A DNA stretch of 36,787 nt from Natronohydrobacter sp. (GCA_020832555.1 JAFIEM010000027.1:1-36787), one strand, 5' to 3'; counted from the stretch's first letter, positions 1 through 8,617 are shown. Program-made: numbers and translations. The notes: generated by a model not told the origin, from the letters alone.

Positions 1-1204
1 TTTGCAGTCGCGGCGTCAATTCCCTCAGTATACCACGGGATACATCATCCAGCGCCGCTTGCGCCTTTTCATCCGGCACCACCGGACGGCTGGTCAAGAT
101 GAAATGCGCCTTTTCAAGCACTTGCGCAAATCCCTTGGCCTTGTCCTTGACCAGCGGCATCGCCTGCAAAAGCCCGTCTCGCTGCGCTTCGGTCAAGGCT
201 TCTGCCCCGGTTGACGCGAGATACTCCTCCAATTCATGCAGCAGTGCAGCATTTTCGCCTGCGCTCATATGCTGGCCGGTCAGATGGTCCAGCTTCTTGA
301 AATCCAGCCGAGCAGGCGCTTTGCCGATTCCCGCCAGATCGAACCACTCTTTTGCCTGATCATCGGTAAAGAATTCATCATTGCCGTGGCTCCAGCCCAG
401 CCGCGCCAGATAATTGCGCATCGCCGCTGCCGGATAGCCCATGCGCTGATATTCCTCGACGCCCAAGGCCCCGTGGCGCTTGGACAATTTCTTGCCGTCG
501 GGTCCGTGAATCAGCGGAATATGCGCGAAAACCGGCACGTCCCAGCCCATCGCGCGGTAAACCAGCATCTGCCGCGCGGCATTGTTCAGATGATCATCGC
601 CCCGGATCACATGGGTCACTCCCATGTCGTGATCATCGACCACCACCGCCAGCATATAGACCGGTGTCCCGTCCGAACGCAGCACGATCATATCGTCCAA
701 CTGGTCATTGCGGATGCGCACATCGCCCTGCACCTGATCGCGAATGACGGTTTCGCCCTCCAATGGTGCCTTCACCCGAATCGCAAAAGGCGCATCCGGA
801 TGCGTCGCCGGGTCTGCATCGCGCCAGGGCGAGCGGAACAGCGTCGAGCGCCCTTCCTCCCGCGCCGCCTCGCGAAACGCCTCGATCTCGTCTTGCGTCG
901 CGAAACACTTATAGGCATGACCCGCGGCCAACATCTGATGCGCCACTTCCGTATGACGATCTGCCTGCGCAAACTGGCTCACCGCCTCGCCATCCCAGTC
1001 CAGCCCCAGCCAGGTCAGCCCCTTCAGGATCGCCTCGGTCGCCTCGGGCGTCGAGCGCGCGCGGTCCGTATCCTCGATCCGCAGCAGGAACTTCCCCCCG
1101 CGCCCCCGCGCATAGAGCCAGTTGAACAAAGCCGTCCGCGCGCCCCCGATATGCAGGTAGCCAGTGGGCGAAGGGGCGAAACGAGTGACGACAGGGGCGG
1201 ACAT
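1..1204 (-). CDS. gltX: glutamyl-tRNA synthetase, 3' end cut by window edge
   Basis: Class I aminoacyl-tRNA synthetase that charges tRNA-Glu with glutamate in the cytoplasm. About 401 codons are visible; the frame is open to the left edge, so the last few dozen residues of the anticodon-binding domain are missing. The start is ATG at 1204, giving an N-terminus [20 protein letters not shown]. The HIGH-like ATP motif is HIGG (residues 18-21) and the KMSKS-like loop is KLSKR (about 239-243); the R(I)EDTD motif lies near residue 42. It is divergent from comEC with 83 bases between the starts. Alphaproteobacteria often carry two GluRS paralogues, so a second copy may exist elsewhere. The family call is secure; which paralogue this is cannot be told. 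Confidence 0.95.
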   Translation of the reverse strand, partial: MSAPVVTRFAPSPTGYLHIGGARTALFNWLYARGRGGKFLLRIEDTDRARSTPEATEAILKGLTWLGLDWDGEAVSQFAQADRHTEVAHQMLAAGHAYKCFATQDEIEAFREAAREEGRSTLFRSPWRDADPATHPDAPFAIRVKAPLEGETVIRDQVQGDVRIRNDQLDDMIVLRSDGTPVYMLAVVVDDHDMGVTHVIRGDDHLNNAARQMLVYRAMGWDVPVFAHIPLIHGPDGKKLSKRHGALGVEEYQRMGYPAAAMRNYLARLGWSHGNDEFFTDDQAKEWFDLAGIGKAPARLDFKKLDHLTGQHMSAGENAALLHELEEYLASTGAEALTEAQRDGLLQAMPLVKDKAKGFAQVLEKAHFILTSRPVVPDEKAQAALDDVSRGILRELTPRLQ

Positions 1205-1287
1205 GCGCAGATTAACCTTTTGGAAACCAGTTTTGGGCAGGGTTCTTTCCAGAGGGGTTCTAGGCAAGCTGAGAGGGGGAAACAAGG

Positions 1288-3375
1288 GTGCGCGCGCATG
1301 GCTTTTCCGCAGCGCAACCCGGCACGTCTGCACAGGCCGCGCTGGACGCCATCGCCCGCCAGCGCGGGCGGCTCTTTCTCTATGTGCCGGTGTTCCTCGC
1401 CATCGGCATCGGCAGCTATTTCGCCCTGCCGCGCGACCCGACCCCGCCGGAATGGGCCGCACTCGCCGCCCTCACGCTCGGGCTTGCCACCCTCGCGCGC
1501 TGGCTGTCCGAGGATTTGGCCCCGCTCCTGATCGCCGCCATCCTGACGCTCTGCGGCGTGCTCCTCGCAGGCCACCGCGCGCATCAGGTCGCAGCCCCGG
1601 TGCTGAGCTACCGCTATTACGGCGCCATCGAAGGCCGGATCGTCAAAATCGACCGCTCCAGCAGCGACGCCATGCGCCTGACGCTCGATCAGGTCGTGCT
1701 CGAACGTATCTCCCCCGCCCGCACCCCGCGCCATGTGCGCATTTCGCTGCATGGCCAGCAGGGCTTCATGACCCCCGAACCCGGCCTGCGCATCATGACC
1801 ACAGGCCATCTTGGCCCGCCGCCCGCCCCCTCGGAACCCGGCGGCTTCGATTTCCGCCGCCTTGCGTGGTTCGAAGGGCTGGGCGCGGTCGGCTATACCC
1901 GCATCCCTGTCCTGATCGCCGCCCCGCCCGATCCGACAGGCCAAAGCCTGACCCGCCTGCGCATGCGCATCTCGGCCGCCGTGCAGGACCGCATCCCCGG
2001 CGACCGCGGCGGCTTTGCCGCCGCGATCCTGACCGGCGACCGCTCCGGCATCCCGCAAAGCAGGATCGAGGATCTGCGCCGCTCCAACCTCGCGCATCTT
2101 CTCGCCATTTCCGGCCTGCATATGGGCCTGCTGACGGGCTTCGTCTTCGGTCTCTTGCGCCTCTTGATGGCCTTGGTGCCGCCTTTCGCCCTGCGCGCCC
2201 CCACGCGCAAACTCGCAGCCCTTGGCGCGCTCGGGGCAGGGGGCTTTTATCTCGCGCTCTCAGGCGGCAATGTTGCCACCGAACGCGCCTATATCATGGT
2301 CGCCGTGATGCTCGTGGCCGTGCTCCTTGACCGCCGCGCCATCTCGCTGCGCTCGGTCGCGATGGCCGCCACGCTGATCCTGATCCTGCGCCCCGAAGCG
2401 CTGGTGCAGGCCGGGTTCCAGATGAGTTTCGCGGCCACCATCGCCCTTGTCGCCGTGTTCCGGTTTCTCAGCGATGACCGCGCCTGGCGCGACCGCCTGC
2501 CGCGCTGGGCGTTGCCGGTTGTCTCGGTCATCCTGTGTTCCGTCGTCGCAGGCATCGCCACCGCCCCCATCGCGGCGGCCAGTTTCAACCGTATCGCCGA
2601 ATACGGGCTGATCGCCAATCTTCTCACCGTGCCGCTGATGGGGCTGGTGATCATGCCCGCCGCCGTTCTGGCCGCACTCCTCGCACCTTTCGGGCTGGAA
2701 GGGCTGGGGCTCGCCCTCATGTCGCCCGCGATTGGCTGGATTCTGACCGTCGCCGAACAGGTGGGCGCGCTCGAAGGGGCGGTCCTGCCCATCATCCAGC
2801 CTGACCCCTGGGTGATCCCCATGCTCAGCCTCGGCGCGCTCTGGCTGATCCTGTGGCAGGGCCGCGCGCGATTTGCCGGACTGCCGGTGATGGCGCTTGC
2901 GCTCCTCCTGTGGTCCCAGACAACCCGCCCCGCGCTGCTCATCGCCCCAGAGGCCGAACTCGTGGGCCTGATGACGCCCGAGGGCCGCGCCCTCAGCCGC
3001 GCCCGCGCGGGCAGCTTCACCGCGTCAAGCTGGCTGCAGGCCGATGGCGACGGGGCGGATCAGGCGCAGGCCCATGCCCGCACAGGGGCCGATCCGCGCG
3101 CGCAGATCACCCATCTGCGGGGCGGCGGCTTCGATGTGCTGCATCTTGCGGGCAAACGCGCGCTGGCGGATCTGGACATGCTCTGCATCCCCGGACGGAT
3201 CATCGTCACGACGGAAGTGCCAGAGGAAAAACCGCGCGTCTGCACGCTCCTCACACCTGCGGATCTGCGCGCAACCGGTGCCCGCGCCTATGACATCCGC
3301 GCAGGGCAGATCGTGATGCGCAGCGTCACGGGCGCAAGCGGCGCGCGCCCCTGGACAGGTCGCACCGCGCCGTAA
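1288..3375 (+). CDS. comEC: ComEC/Rec2-family DNA-uptake channel protein
   Basis: Inner-membrane protein of the ComEC/Rec2 family, which in competent bacteria forms the channel for single-stranded DNA. It has 695 residues. The N-terminal part holds membrane segments and a DUF4131-like soluble domain (roughly residues 40-190); the Competence domain follows, with the family signature around [12 protein letters not shown] (about residues 269-280) and several hydrophobic helices up to about residue 545. The C-terminal 150 residues take the place of a metallo-beta-lactamase domain but show no HxHxDH metal motif. The start is GTG at 1288, preceded by a good ribosome site (GAGAGGGGGA). No other competence gene is present in the window. 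The stop codon lies inside a perfect palindrome that probably ends the transcript. Confidence 0.9.
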   Translation: MRAHGFSAAQPGTSAQAALDAIARQRGRLFLYVPVFLAIGIGSYFALPRDPTPPEWAALAALTLGLATLARWLSEDLAPLLIAAILTLCGVLLAGHRAHQVAAPVLSYRYYGAIEGRIVKIDRSSSDAMRLTLDQVVLERISPARTPRHVRISLHGQQGFMTPEPGLRIMTTGHLGPPPAPSEPGGFDFRRLAWFEGLGAVGYTRIPVLIAAPPDPTGQSLTRLRMRISAAVQDRIPGDRGGFAAAILTGDRSGIPQSRIEDLRRSNLAHLLAISGLHMGLLTGFVFGLLRLLMALVPPFALRAPTRKLAALGALGAGGFYLALSGGNVATERAYIMVAVMLVAVLLDRRAISLRSVAMAATLILILRPEALVQAGFQMSFAATIALVAVFRFLSDDRAWRDRLPRWALPVVSVILCSVVAGIATAPIAAASFNRIAEYGLIANLLTVPLMGLVIMPAAVLAALLAPFGLEGLGLALMSPAIGWILTVAEQVGALEGAVLPIIQPDPWVIPMLSLGALWLILWQGRARFAGLPVMALALLLWSQTTRPALLIAPEAELVGLMTPEGRALSRARAGSFTASSWLQADGDGADQAQAHARTGADPRAQITHLRGGGFDVLHLAGKRALADLDMLCIPGRIIVTTEVPEEKPRVCTLLTPADLRATGARAYDIRAGQIVMRSVTGASGARPWTGRTAP

Positions 3376-3400
3376 GGTGCGTGCTGAGCACGCACCTTAC
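3372..3400. repeat. perfect palindrome, copy 1, probable bidirectional terminator
   Basis: A 29-base perfect inverted repeat: two 14-base arms (GTAAGGTGCGTGCT and its complement) around a single G. The comEC stop codon TAA is within the left arm. The same 14-base arms recur at 14513-14542. Both copies sit between convergent genes, so a bidirectional terminator or REP-like element is likely. There is no T-tract on either side. Confidence 0.85.
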
Positions 3401-3422
3401 CCACAGCCGCGAACGACAAAGA

Positions 3423-3446
3423 CCCCCGCGCGCGACACACCGGGGG
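3423..3446 (-). terminator. probable terminator behind grxD
   Basis: On the minus strand CCCCCG pairs with CGGGGG across a 12-base loop and is followed by TCTTTGT. It begins 24 bases after the grxD stop codon. The stem is short and the U-tract interrupted, so this is a moderate call. Confidence 0.45.
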
Positions 3447-3470
3447 CCTTCCTATCGTCTCGAGCCAAAC

Positions 3471-3830
3471 TCAGGCGTTGGCTTCGCGGATCTTCTCGGC
3501 AGCGTCCTTGTCATACTGGACACCCTTGGCGTCAAACAACTGGTCCAGCTCGCCCGAAAGGGTCATCTCGGTCACGATATCGCAGCCGCCCACGAACTCG
3601 CCCTTCACATATAGCTGCGGAATCGTCGGCCAGTCCGAGAATTCCTTGATCCCCTGCCGGATACCCTCATCCGCCAGCACATTCACATCGGCATACTCCA
3701 CGCCCATGAAATTCAGCACCCCCGCCACGCGGCTCGAAAAGCCACATTGCGGCATGGTCTTGGTGCCCTTCATGTAAAGCACCACGTCATGTTTCTCGAT
3801 AGTATCCTTGATCTGCTCTGCGGCGCTCAT
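3471..3830 (-). CDS. grxD: monothiol glutaredoxin, Grx4/GrxD family
   Basis: CGFS-type monothiol glutaredoxin, a small cytoplasmic protein (119 residues) that binds a [2Fe-2S] cluster with glutathione and passes it to acceptor proteins, often as a complex with BolA. The CGFS active site is at residues 29-32, preceded by the KGT motif (residues 21-23); WPTIPQLY and GGCDI, the glutathione-binding features of the family, follow at about residues 67-85. The start ATG has an AGGAG ribosome site 8 bases upstream. It lies 15 bases downstream of bolA on the same strand. The adjacency matches the known BolA-Grx4 partnership and suggests co-expression for iron-sulfur or iron homeostasis. Confidence 0.95.
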   Translation of the reverse strand: MSAAEQIKDTIEKHDVVLYMKGTKTMPQCGFSSRVAGVLNFMGVEYADVNVLADEGIRQGIKEFSDWPTIPQLYVKGEFVGGCDIVTEMTLSGELDQLFDAKGVQYDKDAAEKIREANA

Positions 3831-3845
3831 GCCAGTATCTCCTGA

Positions 3846-4088
3846 TTAATCCGGGGCCTTGGTGGTCAGGGCCAGCGCGTGCAATTCGCCATGGCTGCCA
3901 TCCATCTTGCCCTTCAACGCGGCATAGACCGCGCGCTGCTGTTGCACGCGGTTCAGCCCGCGAAAACTCTCGTCGATCACTTCCGCCGCATAGTGATTGC
4001 CGTCGCCCGCCAGATCGGTGATCGTGACCCGCGCATTCGGAAACCCCTCTTTCAGAAGTGTCTCCAGTTCCTCGACTGTAATGGCCAT
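3846..4088 (-). CDS. bolA: BolA/IbaG-family protein
   Basis: Small BolA-fold protein of 80 residues. BolA-type proteins pair with CGFS glutaredoxins to bind or transfer [2Fe-2S] clusters, and the partner gene grxD follows directly. Visible family features are the N-terminal helix (ITVEELETLLKEGFP), the central H-Y-A-A-E-V strand (residues 32-37) and the loop FRGLNRVQQQR with the conserved R-H/Q-R type ending, then a G(E)LHALALTTKAP C-terminus containing the conserved His. The start ATG is preceded by GGGAAAGG. It is nearest the short, IbaG-like subgroup. It belongs to a purL-rpiB-bolA-grxD run on the minus strand, with an 80-base gap to rpiB. Confidence 0.92.
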   Translation of the reverse strand: MAITVEELETLLKEGFPNARVTITDLAGDGNHYAAEVIDESFRGLNRVQQQRAVYAALKGKMDGSHGELHALALTTKAPD

Positions 4089-4130
4089 CGGTGCCTTTCC
4101 CGTGTTGCTGATCCCAAGGTAATCGCGACA

Positions 4131-4153
4131 CCGGGGCAGATCAAGCGCCCCGG
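4131..4153. other. intergenic hairpin between rpiB and bolA
   Basis: CCGGGGC and GCCCCGG form a 7-base-pair stem with a 9-base loop in the 80-base gap between rpiB and bolA. No T-tract follows on either strand. It may be an intercistronic stabiliser or attenuator; its function is unknown. Confidence 0.4.
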
Positions 4154-4168
4154 ACCGTGCGAGCAGGC

Positions 4169-4612
4169 TCAGCCTTCCATCGCCTTGATCATATCAACGC
4201 GCGTGGCATGGCGACCGCCCTCGAATTCGGCATCGAGAAACGCATCCACCAGATCCAGCGCCAGCCCAATCCCCAGCACCCGCGCGCCAAGCGCCAGCAT
4301 ATTCGCGTCATTATGCTGGCGAATCATCCGCGCCGAAAACGTATCGGCACAAACACCGCAGCGGATGCCCGGCACTTTATTCGCGGCCATCATGATCCCC
4401 TGACCCGTGCCACAGACCACGATCCCCAGATCGCACGCGCCCGAGGCCACCAGCTTCGCCGCCGCCGCTCCCTGCGCCGGATAGGGAATGCTTTCGGGCG
4501 TCTCCGGCCCCAGATCGACCACGACATCGCCGCGCGCGGTGACATGCGCGGCAATCGCGCGGCGCAACTCGATCGCCGCGTGGTCAGACGCCAGTGCAAT
4601 CCGCCGGCTCAT
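4169..4612 (-). CDS. rpiB: RpiB/LacA/LacB-family sugar-phosphate isomerase
   Basis: Cytoplasmic isomerase of 147 residues, most likely ribose-5-phosphate isomerase B (ribose-5-P to ribulose-5-P). Family features: the N-terminal [13 protein letters not shown] with D10/H11, the catalytic cysteine C67 in CGTGQG, and the RQHNDANML block with H100. The start is set by the overlap ATGA with the end of purL (ATG at 4612-4610, purL stop at 4611-4609), pointing to translational coupling. RpiB homologues in alphaproteobacteria also include tetrulose-phosphate isomerases (the EryH/EryI type); with no sugar-catabolic neighbours, supply of ribose-5-phosphate/PRPP beside a purine gene is the simplest reading. 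The substrate is inferred. Confidence 0.88.
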   Translation of the reverse strand: MSRRIALASDHAAIELRRAIAAHVTARGDVVVDLGPETPESIPYPAQGAAAAKLVASGACDLGIVVCGTGQGIMMAANKVPGIRCGVCADTFSARMIRQHNDANMLALGARVLGIGLALDLVDAFLDAEFEGGRHATRVDMIKAMEG

Positions 4613-6795
4613 GCTGCACCCCCGAATACCGCCCGCGCAAAAGCCCCGCGATACTGCGCCGAGAGATCCGCCAGCGCCGCGCACTCCTGCCCGAAGCGCA
4701 CCGTGTCGCCCCCGAACCGCCCCACGGTTTCCAGCGGTACACCCGCTTGCCCCGCCGCGACCATCAGCGCTTCCGCCTGATCGAAGCTCGCCGCCAACAG
4801 ATACCGCGCCTGATCCTCACCAAAAAGCGTCGCAATATCGCCCGCATCCAGGCTCACGCCCAGCCCCGCGCCCTCGGCCATCTCGAAGGCCGCCAGCGCC
4901 AGCCCGCCATCCGACAGATCCGTGGCCGCCTTCACCAGCGCGCGATTGTCGCGCAGAAATTCGCCATGCCTGCGCTCGGCTTCCAGATCCACCGCAGGCG
5001 CATCGCCGCCCTCGATCCCGAAAGCCTCGGCCAGCAGCGCCGATTGCCCCAGATGCCCCGCAGTCGCGCCGATCACCAGCGCCAGATCGCCCTCTTCCGG
5101 CAAGCCCCCGATGATCTGATCCACATGGTCAATCAACCCCACCGCGCCGATGGTCGGCGTGGGCAGGATCGCGCGCCCGTCGGTTTCATTGTAAAGCGAG
5201 ACATTCCCCGACACGATTGGCATGTCCAGCGCTTCGCAAGCCGCGCCAATCCCCTTGATCGCCCCCACAAACTGCCCCATGATCTCTGGCTTTTCCGGGT
5301 TGCCGAAATTCAGGTTATCCGTGCTCGCCAAGGGCCGCGCGCCGACCGCACAAAGGTTGCGGTAAGCTTCCGCCACCGCCTGCTTGCCACCCTCGAACGG
5401 GTTCGCCTTCACATAGCGCGGCGTCACATCACTGGTAAAGGCGAGCGCCTTCTCGGTCCCATGCACCCGCACGATCCCCGCACCCAGACCCGGCGTGCGC
5501 ACCGTGTCCGCCATCACCTGACTGTCATACTGCTCCCACACCCACGCCTTGTGCGCATAGGAGGGCGATCCGATCAGCGCCCGCAACCCGTCCAGCGCCG
5601 AAATCTCCGGCACCTCGCCCAAAGCTTCCGCCGCAGGGGTCTCGACCCAGGGCCGGTCATATTCCGGCGCAGAGGAGGACAGTTTCGACAGCGGCAAATC
5701 CGCCTTCACCGCATTGCCATGCAGGATCAGGAACCGGTCCTCGGGAATCGTCTCGCCCACAATCGCGAAATCCAGATCCCATTTCTCGAAAATCGCCCGC
5801 GCCACATCTTCGAGCGCCGGGTTCAGCACCATCAGCATGCGTTCCTGGCTTTCCGAGAGCATCATTTCATAGGCGGTCATCCCCGACTCGCGCTGCGGCA
5901 CGTCATCGAGTTGCAGCTTGATCCCCAGGCCCCCCTTGTCGCCCATCTCGACCGCCGAACAGGTCAGGCCCGCAGCCCCCATATCCTGAATCGAGATCAC
6001 CGCGCCGGACGCCATCAACTCCAGACAGGCCTCCAGCAGCCGCTTTTCGGTGAACGGGTCGCCCACCTGCACGGTCGGGCGCTTCTCCTCGATCGTGTCG
6101 TCAAATTCGGCGCTGGCCATCGTGGCCCCGCCCACCCCGTCGCGCCCCGTCTTGGCGCCCAGATACACCACCGGCATGCCGACACCCGACGCCGCCGAAT
6201 AAAAAATCTTGTCCGCATCGGCCAGACCCGCCGCAAAGGCATTGACCAGACAATTGCCATTATAGGCCGGATGAAACCGCACCTCGCCGCCCACGGTCGG
6301 CACGCCAAAGGCATTGCCATAGCCACCGACGCCTTCGACCACGCCCTGCACCAGATGCGGGGTCTTGGGATGCGACGGCTCCCCGAAAGACAGCGCATTC
6401 ATCGCTGCAATCGGGCGCGCGCCCATCGTGAACACATCGCGCAGAATGCCGCCCACGCCCGTCGCTGCGCCCTGATAGGGCTCGATATAACTCGGGTGAT
6501 TGTGGCTCTCCATCTTGAAGATCACGGCCAGTTTTGTGCCATCGGGGCCGTCGCCGATATCGACCACACCCGCATTCTCACCGGGGCCGCAGATCACCTG
6601 CGGGCCAGAGGTGGGCAGCGTGCGCAGCCATTTCTTCGAGGATTTATAGGAACAATGCTCGTTCCACATCGCCGAGAAAATGCCCAACTCGGTAAATGTC
6701 GGCTCCCGCCCGATAATATCGAGGATGCGCGCATATTCATCGGGCTTCAGCCCATGGGCGGCAATCAACTCTTCGGTGAGAACGGGATCTGTCAT
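4609..6795 (-). CDS. purL: phosphoribosylformylglycinamidine synthase subunit PurL
   Basis: Catalytic subunit (small-type PurL, 728 residues) of FGAM synthase, step four of purine synthesis: FGAR + glutamine + ATP to FGAM. It works with PurS and PurQ, neither of which is in this window. Seen directly: the N-terminal motif [23 protein letters not shown] with H47, then two repeated AIRS-type ATP-binding/C-terminal halves, including [10 protein letters not shown] in the second half. The start is the ATG at 6795 ([15 protein letters not shown]), with GAAAGGG 8 bases upstream; the frame stays open further upstream to about 7134 but has no family similarity there. Its stop overlaps the rpiB start as ATGA. 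Confidence 0.96.
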   Translation of the reverse strand: MTDPVLTEELIAAHGLKPDEYARILDIIGREPTFTELGIFSAMWNEHCSYKSSKKWLRTLPTSGPQVICGPGENAGVVDIGDGPDGTKLAVIFKMESHNHPSYIEPYQGAATGVGGILRDVFTMGARPIAAMNALSFGEPSHPKTPHLVQGVVEGVGGYGNAFGVPTVGGEVRFHPAYNGNCLVNAFAAGLADADKIFYSAASGVGMPVVYLGAKTGRDGVGGATMASAEFDDTIEEKRPTVQVGDPFTEKRLLEACLELMASGAVISIQDMGAAGLTCSAVEMGDKGGLGIKLQLDDVPQRESGMTAYEMMLSESQERMLMVLNPALEDVARAIFEKWDLDFAIVGETIPEDRFLILHGNAVKADLPLSKLSSSAPEYDRPWVETPAAEALGEVPEISALDGLRALIGSPSYAHKAWVWEQYDSQVMADTVRTPGLGAGIVRVHGTEKALAFTSDVTPRYVKANPFEGGKQAVAEAYRNLCAVGARPLASTDNLNFGNPEKPEIMGQFVGAIKGIGAACEALDMPIVSGNVSLYNETDGRAILPTPTIGAVGLIDHVDQIIGGLPEEGDLALVIGATAGHLGQSALLAEAFGIEGGDAPAVDLEAERRHGEFLRDNRALVKAATDLSDGGLALAAFEMAEGAGLGVSLDAGDIATLFGEDQARYLLAASFDQAEALMVAAGQAGVPLETVGRFGGDTVRFGQECAALADLSAQYRGAFARAVFGGAA

Positions 6796-6914
6796 GGCGG
6801 GCACCCTTTCACGCGGCTTTTGGCTGTGCCCGCGCGGCTCTGGCGGGCGTCGCGTTCCCCATAAGCGAAAGGTGCCCCATGCGAAAGGGGGGCGGCGCGA
6901 AAGGGCAGAGGATC

Positions 6915-6930
6915 GCGTCTGGCCAGACGC
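6915..6930. promoter_or_regulatory. 16-base perfect palindrome upstream of purL
   Basis: GCGTCTGGCCAGACGC is a perfect 16-base palindrome 120-135 bases upstream of the purL start. Its position fits an operator or the promoter-distal part of the purL leader. No known regulator motif was recognised. Confidence 0.35.
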
Positions 6931-7001
6931 AGCGCCCGCGTGTGGCGTCAGAAGCGCCCGCTCATGGCCCACCCGCCCGCCCGATGCCATTCGCGGGCGC
7001 T

Positions 7002-7018
7002 GCCCGGCGGTGCCGGGC
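7002..7018. other. GC-rich hairpin upstream of purL
   Basis: GCCCGGC-GGT-GCCGGGC, a 7-base-pair perfect stem with a 3-base loop about 210 bases upstream of purL. Outer ATGCC/GGCAT segments could extend the fold. No T-tract follows, so it is not an obvious terminator. Confidence 0.4.
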
Positions 7019-7356
7019 GGGGCATGGTGCAGGCGGCGTCGCATCCTTCCGATGACATCTGCCGCCCTTCGCCCCGTCAGATCGCGGGAAGACCGCCCGC
7101 ATCTTTCTTTCAGAACGCTCAACCTCTGCGACACTCTGGCCCGAACGCGCGCGCCGTCTGATCGCTGCGCCTGTGCCCTGTGAGCAGCCGCTGATCTGCT
7201 GCATCAGGCCGCGCCAAGCCAAAACCGACCGGAATTGCTGCGACTGCAATGCTGCGCTGCAGGAATGCGCAAACCGGCTGGAAAAACGGCAAGGTGAGAA
7301 TCGTGCTGCGGATGCCTGCGGCGAATCCTGCCCCGGTCGTCTCCGACAGGCACAAT

Positions 7357-7385
7357 AAAAAAAGGGCCGAGCAAAATGCTCGGCC
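7357..7385 (-). terminator. strong Rho-independent terminator (minus strand)
   Basis: GGCCGAGCA / TGCTCGGCC forms a 9-base-pair perfect stem (7365-7385) with an AAA/TTT loop. On the minus strand it is followed by C and seven T residues (7363-7357). It ends leftward transcripts from the lysR side or from the candidate small RNA; there is no T-tract on the plus strand. Confidence 0.8.
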
Positions 7386-7433
7386 TAAGTCCAACAGGGA
7401 GGTAAGGACGCGGAAAAATCAATCACGCCCTTG
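7357..7433 (-). ncRNA. candidate small RNA with anti-SD loop and terminator
   Basis: On the minus strand a weak promoter-like pair (TTGCGT at 7467-7462, 16-base spacer, CTTAAT at 7445-7440) precedes about 75 bases that contain no convincing ORF. The RNA would present CCUCCC in the 13-base loop of a GUCC/GGAC hairpin (7409-7389), a complement of the Shine-Dalgarno core, and then end in a strong terminator with a U7 tail. The layout recalls the CcsR ('cuckoo') RNAs of Rhodobacteraceae, which expose CCUCCUCCC motifs in loops. It could instead be the 3' end of the lysR transcript. The promoter is inferred and weak. Confidence 0.4.
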
Positions 7434-7562
7434 CTCTGAATTAAGGTATTGCACATGCATTACGCAAGTTAAATGCTCTTGCACCTGCAACATTGCCGCT
7501 ATGCGTTGCATACATGCCTCATGCGACTATTGGGCACATCCTGCGGTTGAACGGGCGCGTGC

Positions 7563-8456
7563 TCAGGTCTGGCGCGCGCGCCGATAGGCCACGATTTCCT
7601 CGACCACGAATTCGCGAAAGGCGCTGATCCGGCGCGAATGGCGCAGTTCTTCGGGATAGGCCAGGAATACCGGAATATCGCCGCTGGCGACCTCGGGCAG
7701 CACATGCACCAGGTCGGGGAAGTCCTCGGACACATAATCGGGCAGCACGCCGATCCCCAGATGATTGAGCACCGCTTGCAGCACGCCGAAGTAATTGTTC
7801 ACTGTGAAACTGGACCGCAAGGGCCGCGCGGTCAGTTCGCGGATCAGCTGCGCCCCCACGCTGACCTGCTGCGACGAGATATTCTGCGAGATCAGCCGGA
7901 AATCCGCCAGATCATCCAGCGCCTGCGGGGTGCCATTGGCGCGCAGATATTCGGTCGAGGCATAGAGCCGCATATTCACTGTCATCAGCCGTTTGCGAAT
8001 CAGATCGGCCTGGCTGGGTTCCTTCATGCGGATGGCGACATCGGCCTCGCGCATCGGCAGGTCCAGCACCCGTTCTTCCAGCATCAGATCAATTTTCAGA
8101 TCGGGATATTGCGCATAAAGCGCGGGCAGGCGCGGGGCCAGGAACAGCGTGCCGAAACCTGTCGTTGTGGTGACGCGCAGCTCGCCATAGACTTCATCCT
8201 CGGCATCGCGGATCCGCGCGGCCGCCGAGTCGAGCGTGCGCGACATGGTTTTCGTGGCATCGAACAGCAATTCGCCTTGCTCGGTCAGAATCAGTCCCCG
8301 CGCATGGCGGTGAAACAGAATCGTATCCAGCGATTCCTCAAGCGCCCGAATCTGTCGGCTGACCGCCGATTGCGACAGTTGCAGCACGTCGCCCGCATGA
8401 GTCAGGCTTCCGGCATCTGCCACCGCATGAAAGATTCGAAGCTTGTCCCAGTCCAT
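7563..8456 (-). CDS. LysR-family transcriptional regulator
   Basis: DNA-binding regulator of 297 residues with an N-terminal winged helix-turn-helix (residues about 2-60, with SQSAVSRQIRALEESL as the recognition region) and a C-terminal LysR substrate-binding domain (about 90-290). The start ATG at 8456 gives the canonical MDWDKLRIFHAVADAGSL opening. It is divergent from the indolepyruvate oxidoreductase gene, and the 161-base gap contains three inverted repeats, one with the T-N11-A form typical of LysR operators. This suggests it regulates itself and the oxidoreductase. The effector is unknown; an aromatic amino acid or its keto acid would be a natural guess, but this is inference only. Confidence 0.93.
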   Translation of the reverse strand: MDWDKLRIFHAVADAGSLTHAGDVLQLSQSAVSRQIRALEESLDTILFHRHARGLILTEQGELLFDATKTMSRTLDSAAARIRDAEDEVYGELRVTTTTGFGTLFLAPRLPALYAQYPDLKIDLMLEERVLDLPMREADVAIRMKEPSQADLIRKRLMTVNMRLYASTEYLRANGTPQALDDLADFRLISQNISSQQVSVGAQLIRELTARPLRSSFTVNNYFGVLQAVLNHLGIGVLPDYVSEDFPDLVHVLPEVASGDIPVFLAYPEELRHSRRISAFREFVVEEIVAYRRARQT

Positions 8457-8475
8457 GGCGCAACATCCATATCAT

Positions 8476-8491
8476 ACGTTTCCGCAAACGT
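8476..8491. promoter_or_regulatory. inverted repeat next to lysR start
   Basis: ACGTTT-CCGC-AAACGT, a perfect 6-4-6 inverted repeat 20-35 bases upstream of the lysR start codon. Its position suits autoregulation of lysR, where bound protein would block its own promoter or start site. Confidence 0.45.
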
Positions 8492-8530
8492 GATCGATTC
8501 GTTCTACTGGCTTATGGACCGATCACAAAT

Positions 8531-8552
8531 GCGGATAAACCTCAAAATCCGC
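8531..8552. promoter_or_regulatory. inverted repeat in lysR-IOR divergent region
   Basis: GCGGAT and ATCCGC form a perfect 6-base inverted repeat with a 10-base spacer, midway between the two divergent genes. It may be a second operator half or a stem in a transcript. Confidence 0.35.
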
Positions 8553-8556
8553 TTTG

Positions 8557-8577
8557 TAGGTCAGAAATATTGACCTA
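8557..8577. promoter_or_regulatory. T-N11-A LysR-type operator candidate
   Basis: TAGGTCA-GAAATAT-TGACCTA is a perfect 7-7-7 inverted repeat; its core TCA-N7-TGA has the T-N11-A geometry of LysR recognition sites. It ends 40 bases upstream of the oxidoreductase start codon, beside the divergent lysR gene. Confidence 0.55.
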
Positions 8578-8617
8578 TGATGTGACAATGCGCAAAACTG
8601 CAACGGGAGGTGCAAAA

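Larger units (their letters stand above)
6796..7356. other. gene-free region upstream of purL
   Basis: No open frame here resembles a protein I recognise; frames on both strands have arginine/proline-rich, random-looking translations. The stretch is very GC-rich near purL and contains the palindrome at 6915-6930 and a stable hairpin at 7002-7018 (GCCCGGC, loop GGT, GCCGGGC). It presumably holds the purL promoter and 5' leader, but I cannot place a convincing -35/-10 pair. Confidence 0.5.

Noticed and set aside
1238-1258. Two GTTC motifs before comEC, suggestive of an alphaproteobacterial LexA box
   Set aside because: The spacing is 11 bases, not the 7 of GTTC-N7-GTTC.
4594-6864. Long open frame on the plus strand opposite purL
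   Set aside because: It is an Arg/His/Pro-rich mirror of purL codon usage with no family resemblance; purL is unambiguous.
6795-7134. Longer purL product starting far upstream
   Set aside because: The extra 113 residues have no PurL similarity; the ATG at 6795 has a ribosome site and the family N-terminus.
6962-7394. Overlapping minus-strand open frames in the gene-free region upstream of purL
   Set aside because: No ribosome site, no recognisable similarity, and one runs through the terminator hairpin.
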